Shown: in pieces, positions 8,666-18,190 of the stretch
Layout of the letters: each line of letters begins with the position of its first letter
How positions within the stretch are numbered: the stretch's first letter is position 1
Assembly (NCBI GenBank): GCA_035637115.1
Contig: DASPXV010000019.1
Span: 14,053 to 78,052 of the forward strand
Direction of reading: 5' to 3'
Source of the DNA: JAICSD01 sp035637115
Lineage (GTDB): Bacteria > Acidobacteriota > Vicinamibacteria > Vicinamibacterales > 2-12-FULL-66-21
Length of the DNA stretch: 64,000 nt
The notes under the pieces: generated by a model
The model's input: the letters and a program-made list of their open reading frames with translations, nothing else
Told to the model about the DNA's origin: nothing
The model's database searches: none
Translations under genes and position numbers: made by a program

Positions 8666-9361
8666 CTAGTTTCCGCCGCCGCCCGGTCCACCCGGTCCAC
8701 CCGGTCCGCCGGGGCCACCCGGCCGGATGATCTGTCCGGGCTGATACGGATTCGGCACACCCTGCGGCAGCGCCGGCTGCGGCAGCGCGCCCGGGCGCGG
8801 CGAGGTCAGAGGACCCGGCTGCGTCGCGGTGTTGGGCACGTTCTGCTGCGGCGGCATCCCCGGGAACTGGCTCGTCACCGGATTCGGCGGCATCTGCGGA
8901 GGCATCGACACGTTGATCGGCTCATCGTTGTCATCCATCGGTTGCGGCGGACGCTGGAACGTCGGCGGCGGCGCGGGCGACGCGCTCGCGCTCACGGATG
9001 GCGCGCGACTCGTCGGCATGATGGTGATGCGATCGTAGATTGCGGCGCCCGCGACTGCGACGGGGCGCGGCGCGGCGATATAGCCGGCGGCCGTGCGCAG
9101 CAGGATGTCGAGAACCTCGCGTTCCGGAAGATTCACGAGTTGGATCGTGACGGACGGACCGTTCAGCTTGTCCGCGTTGACGATGCGCGTCTGGCCGATA
9201 CGCGCCCATTCCTGCAAGATCTGCCGGAGCGGAACATTGTCGGCAATGACCGTCACACGACCATCCTGCATCGTCAGCTTGAGATCGCCGGCGGAAACCG
9301 GCTGTGACAGTCCGACGGCCACGGCCGCGAGCAACGCGCAGCGCAGGATGGTTTTCTTCAT
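8666..9361 (-). CDS. secreted STN/secretin-N-like protein with Pro-Gly tail
   Basis: 231 residues with a clear Sec signal peptide (MKKTILRCALLAAVAVGLSQ, cleavage likely after VSA). Residues about 25-100 (LKLTMQDGRVTVIADNVPLR, then a strand-helix-strand run ending in EREVLDILLRT) resemble the STN or secretin N-terminal fold found in secretins and TonB-dependent receptors. The C-terminal half is a proline-rich linker ending in four GGP units and a Gly run, encoded by a tandem 9-bp repeat at 8679-8720. No secretin or TonB receptor gene is near. The minus strand has TATACT at 9380-9385, a possible -10 for this gene. Function unknown. Confidence 0.7.
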   Translation of the reverse strand: MKKTILRCALLAAVAVGLSQPVSAGDLKLTMQDGRVTVIADNVPLRQILQEWARIGQTRIVNADKLNGPSVTIQLVNLPEREVLDILLRTAAGYIAAPRPVAVAGAAIYDRITIMPTSRAPSVSASASPAPPPTFQRPPQPMDDNDEPINVSMPPQMPPNPVTSQFPGMPPQQNVPNTATQPGPLTSPRPGALPQPALPQGVPNPYQPGQIIRPGGPGGPGGPGGPGGGGN

Positions 9362-9419
9362 GGAATTGACTCGCGTTCGAGTATACGCCCCTTAAGACGC
9401 TCCGGCGAGCACCACAGCC

Positions 9420-10367
9420 TTACGCGAGCTTGGTCACCCAGAGCGGAGAGTCTTTTCGCGGCAGATCGCAGGCGCGGCACACATCGGGTCCACCGCTTTC
9501 GAGGTGCTCGCGGCGGACGGCGCGATAGGGTTCCGAATTCCAGATCTCTTCGATCGACTGAGTATTGAGGTCGCCAAGCACTGTCCGCGCGTCGAAATCC
9601 GCGCAGCAGAGCGAGACCCTGCCGTCCCACAACACCGTGAACGTCAGCCACGGCCGGTAGCACGGATAGTTCACATCGGACTCGTGGTTCAGCGTTCCGC
9701 CCCAGTTGTGCAGTTCGGTAATGTGGATCTTGTCGGCGATGTGGCGCCAGTGTTCGATGAACGCCCGCTCGTCCACCGAGTTGTTCTGGCGGACGAATGA
9801 CAGAATCAACTTCGGCCTCCGCTTTCCCAGCTCGGCGCGGATGCGCACGATCCGTTCGATGTTCGCGATCACCTTGTCGTAGTTCAGACCGATGCGCGTC
9901 TGTTCGAAGACGTCCTTGCCGCCGGCGTCCACGCTGATGTTGATCGCATCGAGTCCCGCCTCGATCATGCCGCGCGCGATCTTCTCGGTAATCAGCGACC
10001 CGTTGCTGATCATGCCGACTTCCCTGATGCCCTTCTCTTTCGCGTAGCGGACCTTCTCGGTCAGGTGCCGATCGAGGAACGGCTCGCCGTAGTTGTGAAC
10101 GCGGACATGCGTGATCCCGAGCGCGGCGCACTCGTCGACGACCTTCTTGAACAGATCGAGGCTCATGACGCCCTGCCGCCGGTGCATCTCGTCGCGCGGA
10201 CAGAAGACGCACTTCGCGTTGCAGATGTTGGTGCTTTCGATCTGGACGATCTCCGGCAGCACGGGCGACCGATCCCGCCCGGTGGCGAGCAGCAGCCGGC
10301 GAATCGGCTTCGCCTGGCGGCGGAGCATCGACTCGGCGGCGCGCCGGGCAGTAGCTTTGATTTTCAT
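9420..10367 (-). CDS. radical SAM protein with SPASM domain
   Basis: 315 residues. The cluster motif is CNAKCVFC (cysteines 49, 53 and 56) after TN; VRVHNYGEPFLD and ISVDAGGKDVFEQ are core strands; the C-terminus has SLCCADFDARTVLGDL and CRACD, a SPASM auxiliary-cluster signature. The start ATG shares its A with the stop of the epimerase upstream (TGATG), so translation is probably coupled. Many short SPASM proteins of this kind occur in polysaccharide loci with unproven substrates. It is a third radical SAM enzyme in the same operon and is distinct in sequence from the pair at 1880-4560. Confidence 0.85.
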   Translation of the reverse strand: MKIKATARRAAESMLRRQAKPIRRLLLATGRDRSPVLPEIVQIESTNICNAKCVFCPRDEMHRRQGVMSLDLFKKVVDECAALGITHVRVHNYGEPFLDRHLTEKVRYAKEKGIREVGMISNGSLITEKIARGMIEAGLDAINISVDAGGKDVFEQTRIGLNYDKVIANIERIVRIRAELGKRRPKLILSFVRQNNSVDERAFIEHWRHIADKIHITELHNWGGTLNHESDVNYPCYRPWLTFTVLWDGRVSLCCADFDARTVLGDLNTQSIEEIWNSEPYRAVRREHLESGGPDVCRACDLPRKDSPLWVTKLA

Positions 10368-11326
10368 CAGGTTCGGAGCGACGCGATTACGCGCGTCAGG
10401 ATCTCGTCGAGCTGTACTGTCGGCTCGTATCCGACCAGAGCGCGAATCTTGGAAATATCGGGCACACGACGCGGCATGTCTTCGAAGCCGGCCTCGTACG
10501 CCTGGTCGTACGGAATCGTGACGATCGACGAGCGGCTGCCGGTCAGTTCCTTAATCCGGGTGGCGAGATCCGCGATCGAGATCTCGACGCCGTTGCCGAT
10601 ATTGAAGACCTGCCCGACCGCGCGGGGCTCGTTGATCAAGGCTACCATAGCCCTCACGACGTCGCCGACGTAAGTGAAGCTGCGCGACTGCGTCCCGTCG
10701 CCGAACACGGTAATCGGCTCGCCGGCGAGCGCCTGCCGCACGAAGTTCGGCACCACCATTCCGTACTGACCCGTCTGGCGTGGCCCCACGGTGTTGAAGA
10801 GCCGGACGACGATCACCGGCAGCTTGCGTTCTTTCCAGTACGCGAGCGCGAGGAACTCGACGATCATCTTGCTGCAGGCGTACGCCCATCGGTGCTTGGA
10901 TGTCGGGCCGAGCACCAGGTCGGCGTCTTCCCGGAAGGGCACTACTGCGCTCTTGCCGTACACCTCGGAGGTCGACGCGATCAGCACGAGCCTCTTTTTC
11001 TTGTTCGCGATCTTGAGCACCACCTCGGTGCCGTGCACGTTCGTCTCGATCGTCCGAACCGGCGCCTCCACGATCAGCTTCACGCCCACAGCGGCCGCGA
11101 GGTGGATCACCGTCTCGCACCGATCGATCATTTCCGCGAGCAGCGGTTCGTTCGTAACGCTGTCGATCTTGTAATGAAAGTTCGGATGCGACTTGAGATG
11201 CGCGATGTTGTCGATCGATCCGGTGGACAGGTCGTCGAGCACCGACACCTCATCGCCGCGTTCGAGTAACGCCTCCGCGAGGTGCGATCCTACGAAACCG
11301 GCGCCACCCGTAATCAACACACGCAT
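10367..11326 (-). CDS. NAD-dependent nucleotide-sugar epimerase/dehydratase
   Basis: 319 residues of an extended SDR. GGAGFVGSHL near residue 7 binds NAD(P); LVLIASTSEVYG supplies the catalytic Ser/Thr and WAYACSKM the YxxxK pair; RLFNTVGPRQ and the TVFGDGTQSRSFTYVGDV stretch are typical of GalE, UDP-xylose-synthase and related enzymes. It makes an activated sugar for this cluster; C4-epimerisation, 4,6-dehydration or decarboxylation cannot be told apart by eye. It lies 4 bp downstream of the GT-B gene and is coupled to the radical SAM gene that follows. Confidence 0.85.
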   Translation of the reverse strand: MRVLITGGAGFVGSHLAEALLERGDEVSVLDDLSTGSIDNIAHLKSHPNFHYKIDSVTNEPLLAEMIDRCETVIHLAAAVGVKLIVEAPVRTIETNVHGTEVVLKIANKKKRLVLIASTSEVYGKSAVVPFREDADLVLGPTSKHRWAYACSKMIVEFLALAYWKERKLPVIVVRLFNTVGPRQTGQYGMVVPNFVRQALAGEPITVFGDGTQSRSFTYVGDVVRAMVALINEPRAVGQVFNIGNGVEISIADLATRIKELTGSRSSIVTIPYDQAYEAGFEDMPRRVPDISKIRALVGYEPTVQLDEILTRVIASLRT

Positions 11327-11330
11327 CGTC

Positions 11331-13121
11331 TTAGTTCGCCTTCGCTAATCGGAGTATGGCCTCGGCGGAGCGCGCGGCGGAGCCGCCCATGGCGCCGGTG
11401 ACCCGGTTACGCTGAAACTTGCTGAGGAACTCCTGATCATACAGGAGTCGCGCGAGGGCGGCCTGGATTTCCTCGGCCGAGGTGGCGCCGGCCATCACGC
11501 CCGCATCCACGAACGGCGTCAGATTGTTTGGCAGCCCGATCACCACGACGGGCAGTCCGAGCGCGATGGCATCGATCGCGACCGTGGAGTTCACCGTCAC
11601 GACGGCGCGAGCCGCCGCCAGCAGCGGCGGAAGCGGAGCGGTCGCGGACAGGATCGTCACGTTGTTCGATCCCGACACGGCGTGGCGGTACACATCCGGC
11701 GTTTCGGCGGGATGCGGCTTTATCGCCAGCTGAACCCCGGCCATCGCACGCATCGCGGCAATCAGCGCAGGAAGCGCCCGCCGTGCCTCCTTCTCCTTCG
11801 CGGCAAACAGCACGAGCGGTCGATCCGGTGTCGCGCCGGCGGCCGCGAGCGCCTGCGCGATCGCAGATGCATCAAGGCGGTGGACGGCGGCGTTCAGTTC
11901 GTCCAGACGCGCGCTGCCGGTGATCTGCAGCGCGCCTGAGGGAAATCCGCCGGATGTTGTGAGATGGCGCGCCGCATAATCGTCGAACAGCAGCGTCGAT
12001 GCCGGCAATGGAAATCCGGTGTCGCTCGAGTTGCGCGGATCGGCCAGCAATTCATCCGGCTCGTGCCGGTAATTGAGCCAGTGACGGTAGATGAAGCCGT
12101 GCTGCAGGCCCGCGAGCGGAACATTGCGGCGGCGGCATTCGAGCGCGAGCGCGCGTCCCCATCCACCCGCTTCGGCGTACGTGACGGCAACGTCGGGTTC
12201 GAGCGCCGCCAGGGCCGCCGCGGCCTCGTCCATCGCCCTCGCGGACCAGGGAAACTGCAGCAGCGCGATGCCCGCGAGCTGCGTGCGCACGAGCGGCCAG
12301 CAGTCGCATCCGCGGATCACGGCGTGTGCGCGAAGCTCCGCACTGTCCCACAACCGCTGCCGCACGCGGTGGCGTTCGCGAAAAACGGAACGGGAGGCGG
12401 CAAGCGCGAGTGCCGGCGCATAGCTTTCAATCGGGATGATGCCTTTCTCGTCGTGAGGACGGAGCGCATCCCACCACTTGCGCGCCCGAAAATTGCTGCG
12501 TGGCCCGATGCCAACGTATTGAAGGCTTTCGGGGGGCACTCGCGATTCGATGGCCTGCAACACCGGACCGATATACGACTCGGCGCTTCCGTCGCCGGCA
12601 TCCGATCGCCAGAACGCTCGATGGACGAACGCGGCGACGCGTGCGTGCTGTCTCGATGCGCGCCGCGTCCTGAGACGCGATGCGCGGGCTGCGAGGGCGA
12701 GTCCCATCGCGCGCACGTCCATCCGGACGGCGTCCGCCGCAGGCGCGCTCCATCCGCGGCCTTCGTAGCGCACCTTGCGCGCGGCCGCCGCCTGGGCCAC
12801 GACGCCCGGATACCCGCCAGATACGTGGCGTACGGCCAGCGGCCGGTCGCGCTCGACCAGCGTGTCGAACGCCGACAGCATCCGAAGCGCGGTGAGGATC
12901 GCCTGCTCCTTGTGGAGATACAGTTCCGCGAACCACCAGAGCGAGTCGCCGCGAAATGTGAAGCGGCTGCGGAAGGGCTCGCCATCCACGTGGAGGTGGC
13001 GAATGGCTTTGATCCACGCGTACTCGTCTTCGTGCGCGCGCTCCTCCTGCGCGGGCTCCAGGTAATCGAGCAGGTCCACGCGGCGCGGGCCCGATCCCGA
13101 TTCGATGTCGAGCGCGATCAT
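11331..13121 (-). CDS. capsule-type GT-B glycosyltransferase or polymerase-like protein
   Basis: 596 residues from the ATG at 13121, which overlaps the upstream GT9 stop in an ATGA junction. The C-terminal half shows GLQHGFIYRHWLNYRH, TGSARLDEL, AIKPHPAETPDVY and VNSTVAIDAIALGLPVVVIG, the pattern of GT-B enzymes such as CDP-glycerol transferases, Kdo-transferase-like capsule proteins and UDP-GlcNAc 2-epimerase folds. The N-terminal 250 residues are helical and not recognised. It probably adds a sugar or polyol phosphate to a growing surface glycan. Confidence 0.65.
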   Translation of the reverse strand: MIALDIESGSGPRRVDLLDYLEPAQEERAHEDEYAWIKAIRHLHVDGEPFRSRFTFRGDSLWWFAELYLHKEQAILTALRMLSAFDTLVERDRPLAVRHVSGGYPGVVAQAAAARKVRYEGRGWSAPAADAVRMDVRAMGLALAARASRLRTRRASRQHARVAAFVHRAFWRSDAGDGSAESYIGPVLQAIESRVPPESLQYVGIGPRSNFRARKWWDALRPHDEKGIIPIESYAPALALAASRSVFRERHRVRQRLWDSAELRAHAVIRGCDCWPLVRTQLAGIALLQFPWSARAMDEAAAALAALEPDVAVTYAEAGGWGRALALECRRRNVPLAGLQHGFIYRHWLNYRHEPDELLADPRNSSDTGFPLPASTLLFDDYAARHLTTSGGFPSGALQITGSARLDELNAAVHRLDASAIAQALAAAGATPDRPLVLFAAKEKEARRALPALIAAMRAMAGVQLAIKPHPAETPDVYRHAVSGSNNVTILSATAPLPPLLAAARAVVTVNSTVAIDAIALGLPVVVIGLPNNLTPFVDAGVMAGATSAEEIQAALARLLYDQEFLSKFQRNRVTGAMGGSAARSAEAILRLAKAN

Positions 13122-14281
13122 CGTCCGATACTCCGCAGCGTCTCGTCGATGGCCGCGAGCACGCGTGCCGTGTCGATTCCGGTAAGGCAGTCCGGCGTAT
13201 GACCAGTGCAGCGGGCTGGAGGCAGCCTGATGCGGTTGCACGGACTGCACGGAAGATCGATTCGCACGATCGTGTCGCGAACGCCTCTCGGACCGTACCG
13301 TCGCGGATCCGATGGTCCGAAGACGGCGACAATCGGCGTTCCGACGGCGCGCGCCAGATGCATCGGGCCGGTGTCTCCGGTGACGAACAGATCGAGCTGC
13401 TGGATCACGGCCGCCGTCGCGAGCAAATCGGTGCCGGTCGACAAGTCGAGGACGCGATTCTCAGGAAGCGCCGAACGGACGGCATCGATCTGGGCGCGGT
13501 CGTCCGGTGTGCCCGTGAGGACGATCGCGGCTGAACGATCGCGAACGAGATGTGCTGCGACTTCACGGAAACGATCCTCTGGCCATTGCTTGACGGCGCG
13601 GCCGCCGCTCACGTGAATGCCGACTTTCACGCCTGATCCGAGCGGCGCCAGCTTGCGCGCCGCTTCGGCTCGCCGATCGTCTGGAATCGCGAGCGAGGCA
13701 TCCCCCGGGGCAGCGGCGCGCGTGCCAAGCGCCGCGCGGACGAGCCGCAGCGCATTATCCGAGGTGTGCACGGATGGGTCGTAATCGAGAGCGGCGTCCA
13801 GCAGCGGCCCGCCGCCGCCGCTTGCGAAACCAGCGGTTCGCCGCGCACCCGCAACCGCGATCGCCATGTTCGTGCGGATGTCAGGTTCGAAGTTGATCGC
13901 GAGATCGTATCGTCTCGATCGCCAGCTTGCCGCACGCACGGTCAATCCGAGAGGTGTCAGTCCGTCGCTTCCACGCGCCAGCCAGGAGGCATCGGCGATC
14001 TCGACGCGGTTCACGGCGGGAATCGCTTCCGCGATCTCACGGTTCCAACTGCCGACGACGAGGTCGATTTCCGCCGCCGGCGCCAGCGCCCGAAGCTCCG
14101 CGAGCGCCGGCAGGGTCATCAGGAGGTCGCCGATGCGTTCGATACGCAGGCACAGAATGCGCCGGGGGGGATCCGAGGGCGCGCGGCGCAGCAGGCGCAG
14201 GAGAGCGGCCGGCAGAAGCAGCGCATCGGCCACCGTGACCAGTGCGCGTTCCCGCCGGTCGTAAATCGTCAGGCGCGCCAT
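13118..14281 (-). CDS. glycosyltransferase family 9 (heptosyltransferase-like)
   Basis: 387 residues. RILCLRIERIGDLLMTLPAL is the classic GT9 N-terminal motif. VGIHVSGGRAVKQWPEDRF and DLFVTGDTGPMHLARAVGTP hold the nucleotide-sugar-binding elements of heptosyltransferases, and VAVFGPSDPRRYGP follows. GT9 enzymes add heptose or related sugars to lipopolysaccharide core or other glycans in the cytoplasm. A CxxC-type cluster (LPCSPCNRIRLPPARC, then DCLTG) near the C-terminus is common in the wider family. It is translationally coupled to the GT-B gene that follows. Confidence 0.9.
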   Translation of the reverse strand: MARLTIYDRRERALVTVADALLLPAALLRLLRRAPSDPPRRILCLRIERIGDLLMTLPALAELRALAPAAEIDLVVGSWNREIAEAIPAVNRVEIADASWLARGSDGLTPLGLTVRAASWRSRRYDLAINFEPDIRTNMAIAVAGARRTAGFASGGGGPLLDAALDYDPSVHTSDNALRLVRAALGTRAAAPGDASLAIPDDRRAEAARKLAPLGSGVKVGIHVSGGRAVKQWPEDRFREVAAHLVRDRSAAIVLTGTPDDRAQIDAVRSALPENRVLDLSTGTDLLATAAVIQQLDLFVTGDTGPMHLARAVGTPIVAVFGPSDPRRYGPRGVRDTIVRIDLPCSPCNRIRLPPARCTGHTPDCLTGIDTARVLAAIDETLRSIGR

Positions 14282-14294
14282 TGTGCGGTGCGGG

Positions 14295-16787
14295 TCATCT
14301 TATCGCCACGCGATCGACCATCACGCCGAGCTCGCGATCGTCCGTGGTGCCGAGCACGGTGAGCGGATTCCACGTCGGGGTCCGGAGCGCGATCCGCACC
14401 GGTTCGCCCGTGGCCGCCGCCGTCGCGGCAACATCGGCAGGAATCGCAAGATCGTATTCCTTGAATCCGCCCGTCACGCGAACGGTGCCGAGCGAGCGAT
14501 CGCCGATCTGCACGGTGACATCGGCAGGCGGCGCTCCGGCCGGACGGCCACCGTCGTTCATCCAGAGCGCCAGCGTGCGATCGCCCGCGCCAATCCGGTT
14601 GACGATCAGGAAAGAACGCGCCTGCGACCAGCGGAACGTGCGCCCTTCGGACTGTTCCTTCGCGTGGAAGCGGACCACGTTGAGGTCGTCGTTGATGCCG
14701 ACGTCGAGCGCGCCGCCCGTGGCATCAGCCGCCGGCGGCCCGAAGGCATACATGCTGTAGTCGAACTCTTTCCGCCGGACGAACCGCGGATACGCGTCGC
14801 GCGGCGAATCGTACTCGGGAATCTGGAAGCGATCGCTGACGACGGGCTGCACGCTCCATCGCGACGACAGCAGGTCCGTTCCTCCGCTTCCCAGGAACAG
14901 CACGCGGCCGTAGCGCGCATGCGATCGATCGAGAAATGCCGCGAACGTGGTCTTGTCGGGAATCGGCGTCGAGAGTACGAGCACGTTGCGTGCGTAGATA
15001 TAGGCGAGCGGCAGCGCGAGCACGTGCACGTCCGAGCCCGCATCGCGGGACTCCACGACGAGCAGATCGTCGTCGTGCACCTGCGACGCCAGCTCCTCGA
15101 GACGCGCGACGATTCCCGCGTATTCGACGTGCTCGACGATCGGCTTTGCCGCGCGCGCGTATTGCACCGCGAGCAGCGCGATGAAAACGATTCCGATAGG
15201 CCCGCGGAGCGCGCGCGTGAAGAGAAGCCGTCCACGCACACCGGTCAGCGCGGCCCCCGCAACGAGCAGAAGGCCTCCCGGCAGGATCACAGGTACGAAG
15301 CGGCGCGCCATCCAGAAATGATCCGGCCAGATCCGGATCTTGTAGAAAAAGAACAGCGAGAACGCCGTGAGCGTGAATACGAACGCTGGATCGCGCCAGA
15401 ACAGCGCGCGCGCCACAAGCGCATACCCGACCAGCGCGGCAATCAGCGCCGGAACCGTGAAGTAAAAGTTCGCGAACGTGCGCAGCGCGTGAGCGTCGTA
15501 GCTGGTGAGCCGGCCGCCGGGTTCACGAAGCAGAAACGCGTATGCGGCAAGCGCCACCACGCCGACAGCGAGCAGCGATGGCAGAAACGTCACGACCCGC
15601 GTCGAGATTGCCTGCGATCGTCTGCCGGCCAGTATGACCGCGACCACCACGAGCATGGCCACCGCCAGCGCTGCGATTTGCCACGGCGGAAGATTCGAGA
15701 TGAACACGCGGGGGAGATGGAAGTACTCGCGCATCGGGCCGGTGTAGTACCAGCCCGCAAGGGCCGTAGCGGCCGCGAGCGGTGGCCAGAACGTCCAGCG
15801 CACGCGCTGTCCCGCCACAAATCCTAGCCCGATGCCGGCGACGACTGCGCCGACCGCAACGACCGTATCGAACCGGAGAAACAGCAATACGCCGAGCAGC
15901 ACACCCGCAACCGGCGCGAAGAACGGATCGTCATCCACGTGCGCGCGCGCATTGGCCAGCAGCGCGGCGAAGAGCAGTCCCTGCATCACGATGTCGGCGT
16001 TCGGGTAGCGCGCGAACCAGACCTGGATGACGTTCAGGGCCAGGAGCAGCGCCGCCGCGGCCGCCGCGGCCCTGCCGAGGAGCCGCGCACCCAGAAAGTA
16101 CACCGAGAGTACGCCCAGGACGCCCCAGAAGCAGACCGTCGCACGGGCGCCGGTCAGGCCATCGACGGCATATCCAATCGCGATCGACGCGGGATAGGCT
16201 TGGGGGAATTGTCCGACGACGGCGCCGCGATCGGGATCGAGGACGTAGAACCCCATGAATCGCGGCCCGACGAACCTGTCGCGATTCTTGTCGGACGGGA
16301 AAAACAGATCGCGAGCGAAGTCCGGGACTCCGGCGACCACCGGATCCCGCACGACCAGTGCGCCCCGCTGCGCGATCTGGACCCCCTCGTTGACGTAGAC
16401 GCCTGGATCCTTGCCGCCGATCACGTACTCCGAAGGCGGCATGAAGCGCCACGCCGACAGCAGCGCGAGCGCGAGCGGCAGCACCGCGCCGAGACCGACC
16501 CGCTTTGCCGTCGTGCCAAAACGCAGATCGAACCGCGCGAGCAACGCGAGCACACCGGCAAAGGCCACCTCCGCGAGGAGCAGACGTTTGAAACTGTAGC
16601 GGTGCAGCGCCCCCATCGCGAGCACGAGAGCAATCGACGAGGCGACGGACAGAACGATCACCCAGTACGCGCGCTCCTCTGCGGGGAGCGCGGCTCGGCG
16701 CTCGCGATCGAGCACCGGCAGCCGGAACATCACGGCCCCGGGCAGCCAGGCCACGACGAGGAGCGCGAGAAGCATCAGCGCGGTCAT
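14295..16787 (-). CDS. large multi-pass membrane protein with C-terminal beta domain
   Basis: 830 residues. The first roughly 560 hold about 13 hydrophobic helices with a long periplasmic loop after TM3 (GGKDPGVYVNEGVQIAQRG and FFPSDKNRDRFVGPRF), resembling GT-C or PMT-like glycosyltransferases. The last 170 residues, from NVVRFHAKEQSEGR onward, look like a beta-rich extracytoplasmic domain. It directly follows the MBOAT gene with a one-base stop/start overlap. A role as a GT-C transferase or a scaffold for outer-leaflet assembly is inference; no named family is recognised with certainty. Confidence 0.6.
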   Translation of the reverse strand: MTALMLLALLVVAWLPGAVMFRLPVLDRERRAALPAEERAYWVIVLSVASSIALVLAMGALHRYSFKRLLLAEVAFAGVLALLARFDLRFGTTAKRVGLGAVLPLALALLSAWRFMPPSEYVIGGKDPGVYVNEGVQIAQRGALVVRDPVVAGVPDFARDLFFPSDKNRDRFVGPRFMGFYVLDPDRGAVVGQFPQAYPASIAIGYAVDGLTGARATVCFWGVLGVLSVYFLGARLLGRAAAAAAALLLALNVIQVWFARYPNADIVMQGLLFAALLANARAHVDDDPFFAPVAGVLLGVLLFLRFDTVVAVGAVVAGIGLGFVAGQRVRWTFWPPLAAATALAGWYYTGPMREYFHLPRVFISNLPPWQIAALAVAMLVVVAVILAGRRSQAISTRVVTFLPSLLAVGVVALAAYAFLLREPGGRLTSYDAHALRTFANFYFTVPALIAALVGYALVARALFWRDPAFVFTLTAFSLFFFYKIRIWPDHFWMARRFVPVILPGGLLLVAGAALTGVRGRLLFTRALRGPIGIVFIALLAVQYARAAKPIVEHVEYAGIVARLEELASQVHDDDLLVVESRDAGSDVHVLALPLAYIYARNVLVLSTPIPDKTTFAAFLDRSHARYGRVLFLGSGGTDLLSSRWSVQPVVSDRFQIPEYDSPRDAYPRFVRRKEFDYSMYAFGPPAADATGGALDVGINDDLNVVRFHAKEQSEGRTFRWSQARSFLIVNRIGAGDRTLALWMNDGGRPAGAPPADVTVQIGDRSLGTVRVTGGFKEYDLAIPADVAATAAATGEPVRIALRTPTWNPLTVLGTTDDRELGVMVDRVAIR

Positions 16788-18190
16788 CAGAACTGAAAGT
16801 AGATGAAGTCCGAGCCGCCGAAGTTGCCGAACAGCAGAATGAGATACAGCGTCGCAGCGTAGACCGCGTATCGCACGCCGATCCGAAGGCGTGGCACCAC
16901 CAGCACGTCGTCCTCCCGCGCTTCGCGTAAGTGCACGGCGAGAAGTGGTGTCGTGTACAGGAGCAAGGGTACCAGCAGACCGGTGATGTCGATGCTGGAC
17001 GGAGCCAGACGCGTGAACAGGCTCGTCGTCAGCTCACCAACCTTCGCGAGTGAGGGCGCCCGGAAGATTAGCCAGCCGAAGCATGTGAGGTGAAACATCA
17101 CGAGCCAGGCGAATGTGCGCGCCGGGCGAGCGAGGACCGCAAACGCGGGTTCGAATGGGCGATAGAGCACGAGCAGGACGCTCTGGTAAAGACCCCAGAT
17201 GACGAATGTCCATGCGGCGCCGTGCCACAGACCGCCGAGCAGCATCGTGATGAGCAGGTTGCGCCGCGTCTGCCACGCCGTCCCGCGGCTGCCGCCCAGC
17301 GGGATGTACAGGTAATCGCGCAACCATGTGGACAGGCTGATGTGCCAGTTGCGCCAGAAGGCCTGCGGCGTGAGCACCAGGTAAGGGAATCGGAAGTTCT
17401 CGATCAGCTCGATGCCCATCAGCTTCGACGTGCCGCGCGCGATATTTGAATAGCCGGCAAAATCGCCGTAGATCTGGAACGCGAACGCGTACGCGCCCAG
17501 CAGGACGTTGATCCCGGACGGATGCGCGTCGGCGGCGAACACGTGCGATGCGAGCGGCGCCAGGTTGTCGGCGACGAAGATCTTCTGGAAGAAGCCCCAC
17601 GCGATGAGCCACGCACCGTGGCGGATTTGCTCGGACGTGACGTGCCTCGGCTTCGCGATCTGCGGAAGCAGCGCCGTCGCGCGCAGGATCGGGCCGGCGA
17701 CCAGGTGTGGGAAGTACGCGACGAACACCGCGAAATCCACGAAGTTGCGCGTCGGCTCGATCTGTCGCCGGTACACGTCGATGACATAGCTCATCGTGAC
17801 GAACGTGTAGAACGAGATTCCGATCGGAAGCAGCACGCGCAGCGTGACGTAATCAAAGTGCCAGCCGATGGCCGTGAAGAGCGCCTGCAGGTTGTCGGCG
17901 AAGAAATTGAAGTACTTGAAAAAGCCGAGGAGCGTGAGATTGAACGCGATGCTGAGCGACATCACGACGCGTCGCCGGCGCTGGTCGGTCATGACGCCCA
18001 TGACGCGGCCGCAACTGTAGTCCACGATGGTAGACGCGGCCAGCAGCGTCAGGAAACGGTAATCCCACGCGGCGTAGAAGTAATAGCTCGCGACCAGCAG
18101 CAGCCAATTCTGGCCACGATGCGGCAGCACGCGATAGAGCGCGTAGACGACGACGAAGAACCACGCGAACTGCAGGGAGTTGAAGACCAT
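16787..18190 (-). CDS. MBOAT family O-acyltransferase (AlgI/DltB-like)
   Basis: 467 residues with about 11 membrane helices. FNSLQFAWFFVVVYALYRVL, VASYYFYAAWDYRFL, LPIGISFYTFVTMSYVIDVY, YFPHLVAGPILRA, FWRNWHISLSTWLRDYLYIP and GGLWHGAAWTFVIWG are hallmark AlgI/PatA motifs, and the last contains the catalytic His. These proteins pass acetyl or acyl groups across the membrane for glycan O-acylation. The SGNH protein encoded just upstream (one-base overlap) is the usual partner, as AlgJ/AlgX is for AlgI. Together they predict an O-acetylated surface polysaccharide. Confidence 0.9.
   Translation of the reverse strand: MVFNSLQFAWFFVVVYALYRVLPHRGQNWLLLVASYYFYAAWDYRFLTLLAASTIVDYSCGRVMGVMTDQRRRRVVMSLSIAFNLTLLGFFKYFNFFADNLQALFTAIGWHFDYVTLRVLLPIGISFYTFVTMSYVIDVYRRQIEPTRNFVDFAVFVAYFPHLVAGPILRATALLPQIAKPRHVTSEQIRHGAWLIAWGFFQKIFVADNLAPLASHVFAADAHPSGINVLLGAYAFAFQIYGDFAGYSNIARGTSKLMGIELIENFRFPYLVLTPQAFWRNWHISLSTWLRDYLYIPLGGSRGTAWQTRRNLLITMLLGGLWHGAAWTFVIWGLYQSVLLVLYRPFEPAFAVLARPARTFAWLVMFHLTCFGWLIFRAPSLAKVGELTTSLFTRLAPSSIDITGLLVPLLLYTTPLLAVHLREAREDDVLVVPRLRIGVRYAVYAATLYLILLFGNFGGSDFIYFQF

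Noticed and set aside
3331..10367. Radical SAM genes as tetraether or hopanoid lipid synthases
   Set aside because: The cluster motifs and neighbours do not match Tes or HpnH as I recall them; no lipid-biosynthesis partner genes are present.
11964..13202. 412-residue plus-strand open frame
   Set aside because: Antisense to the GT-B gene with no family signature.
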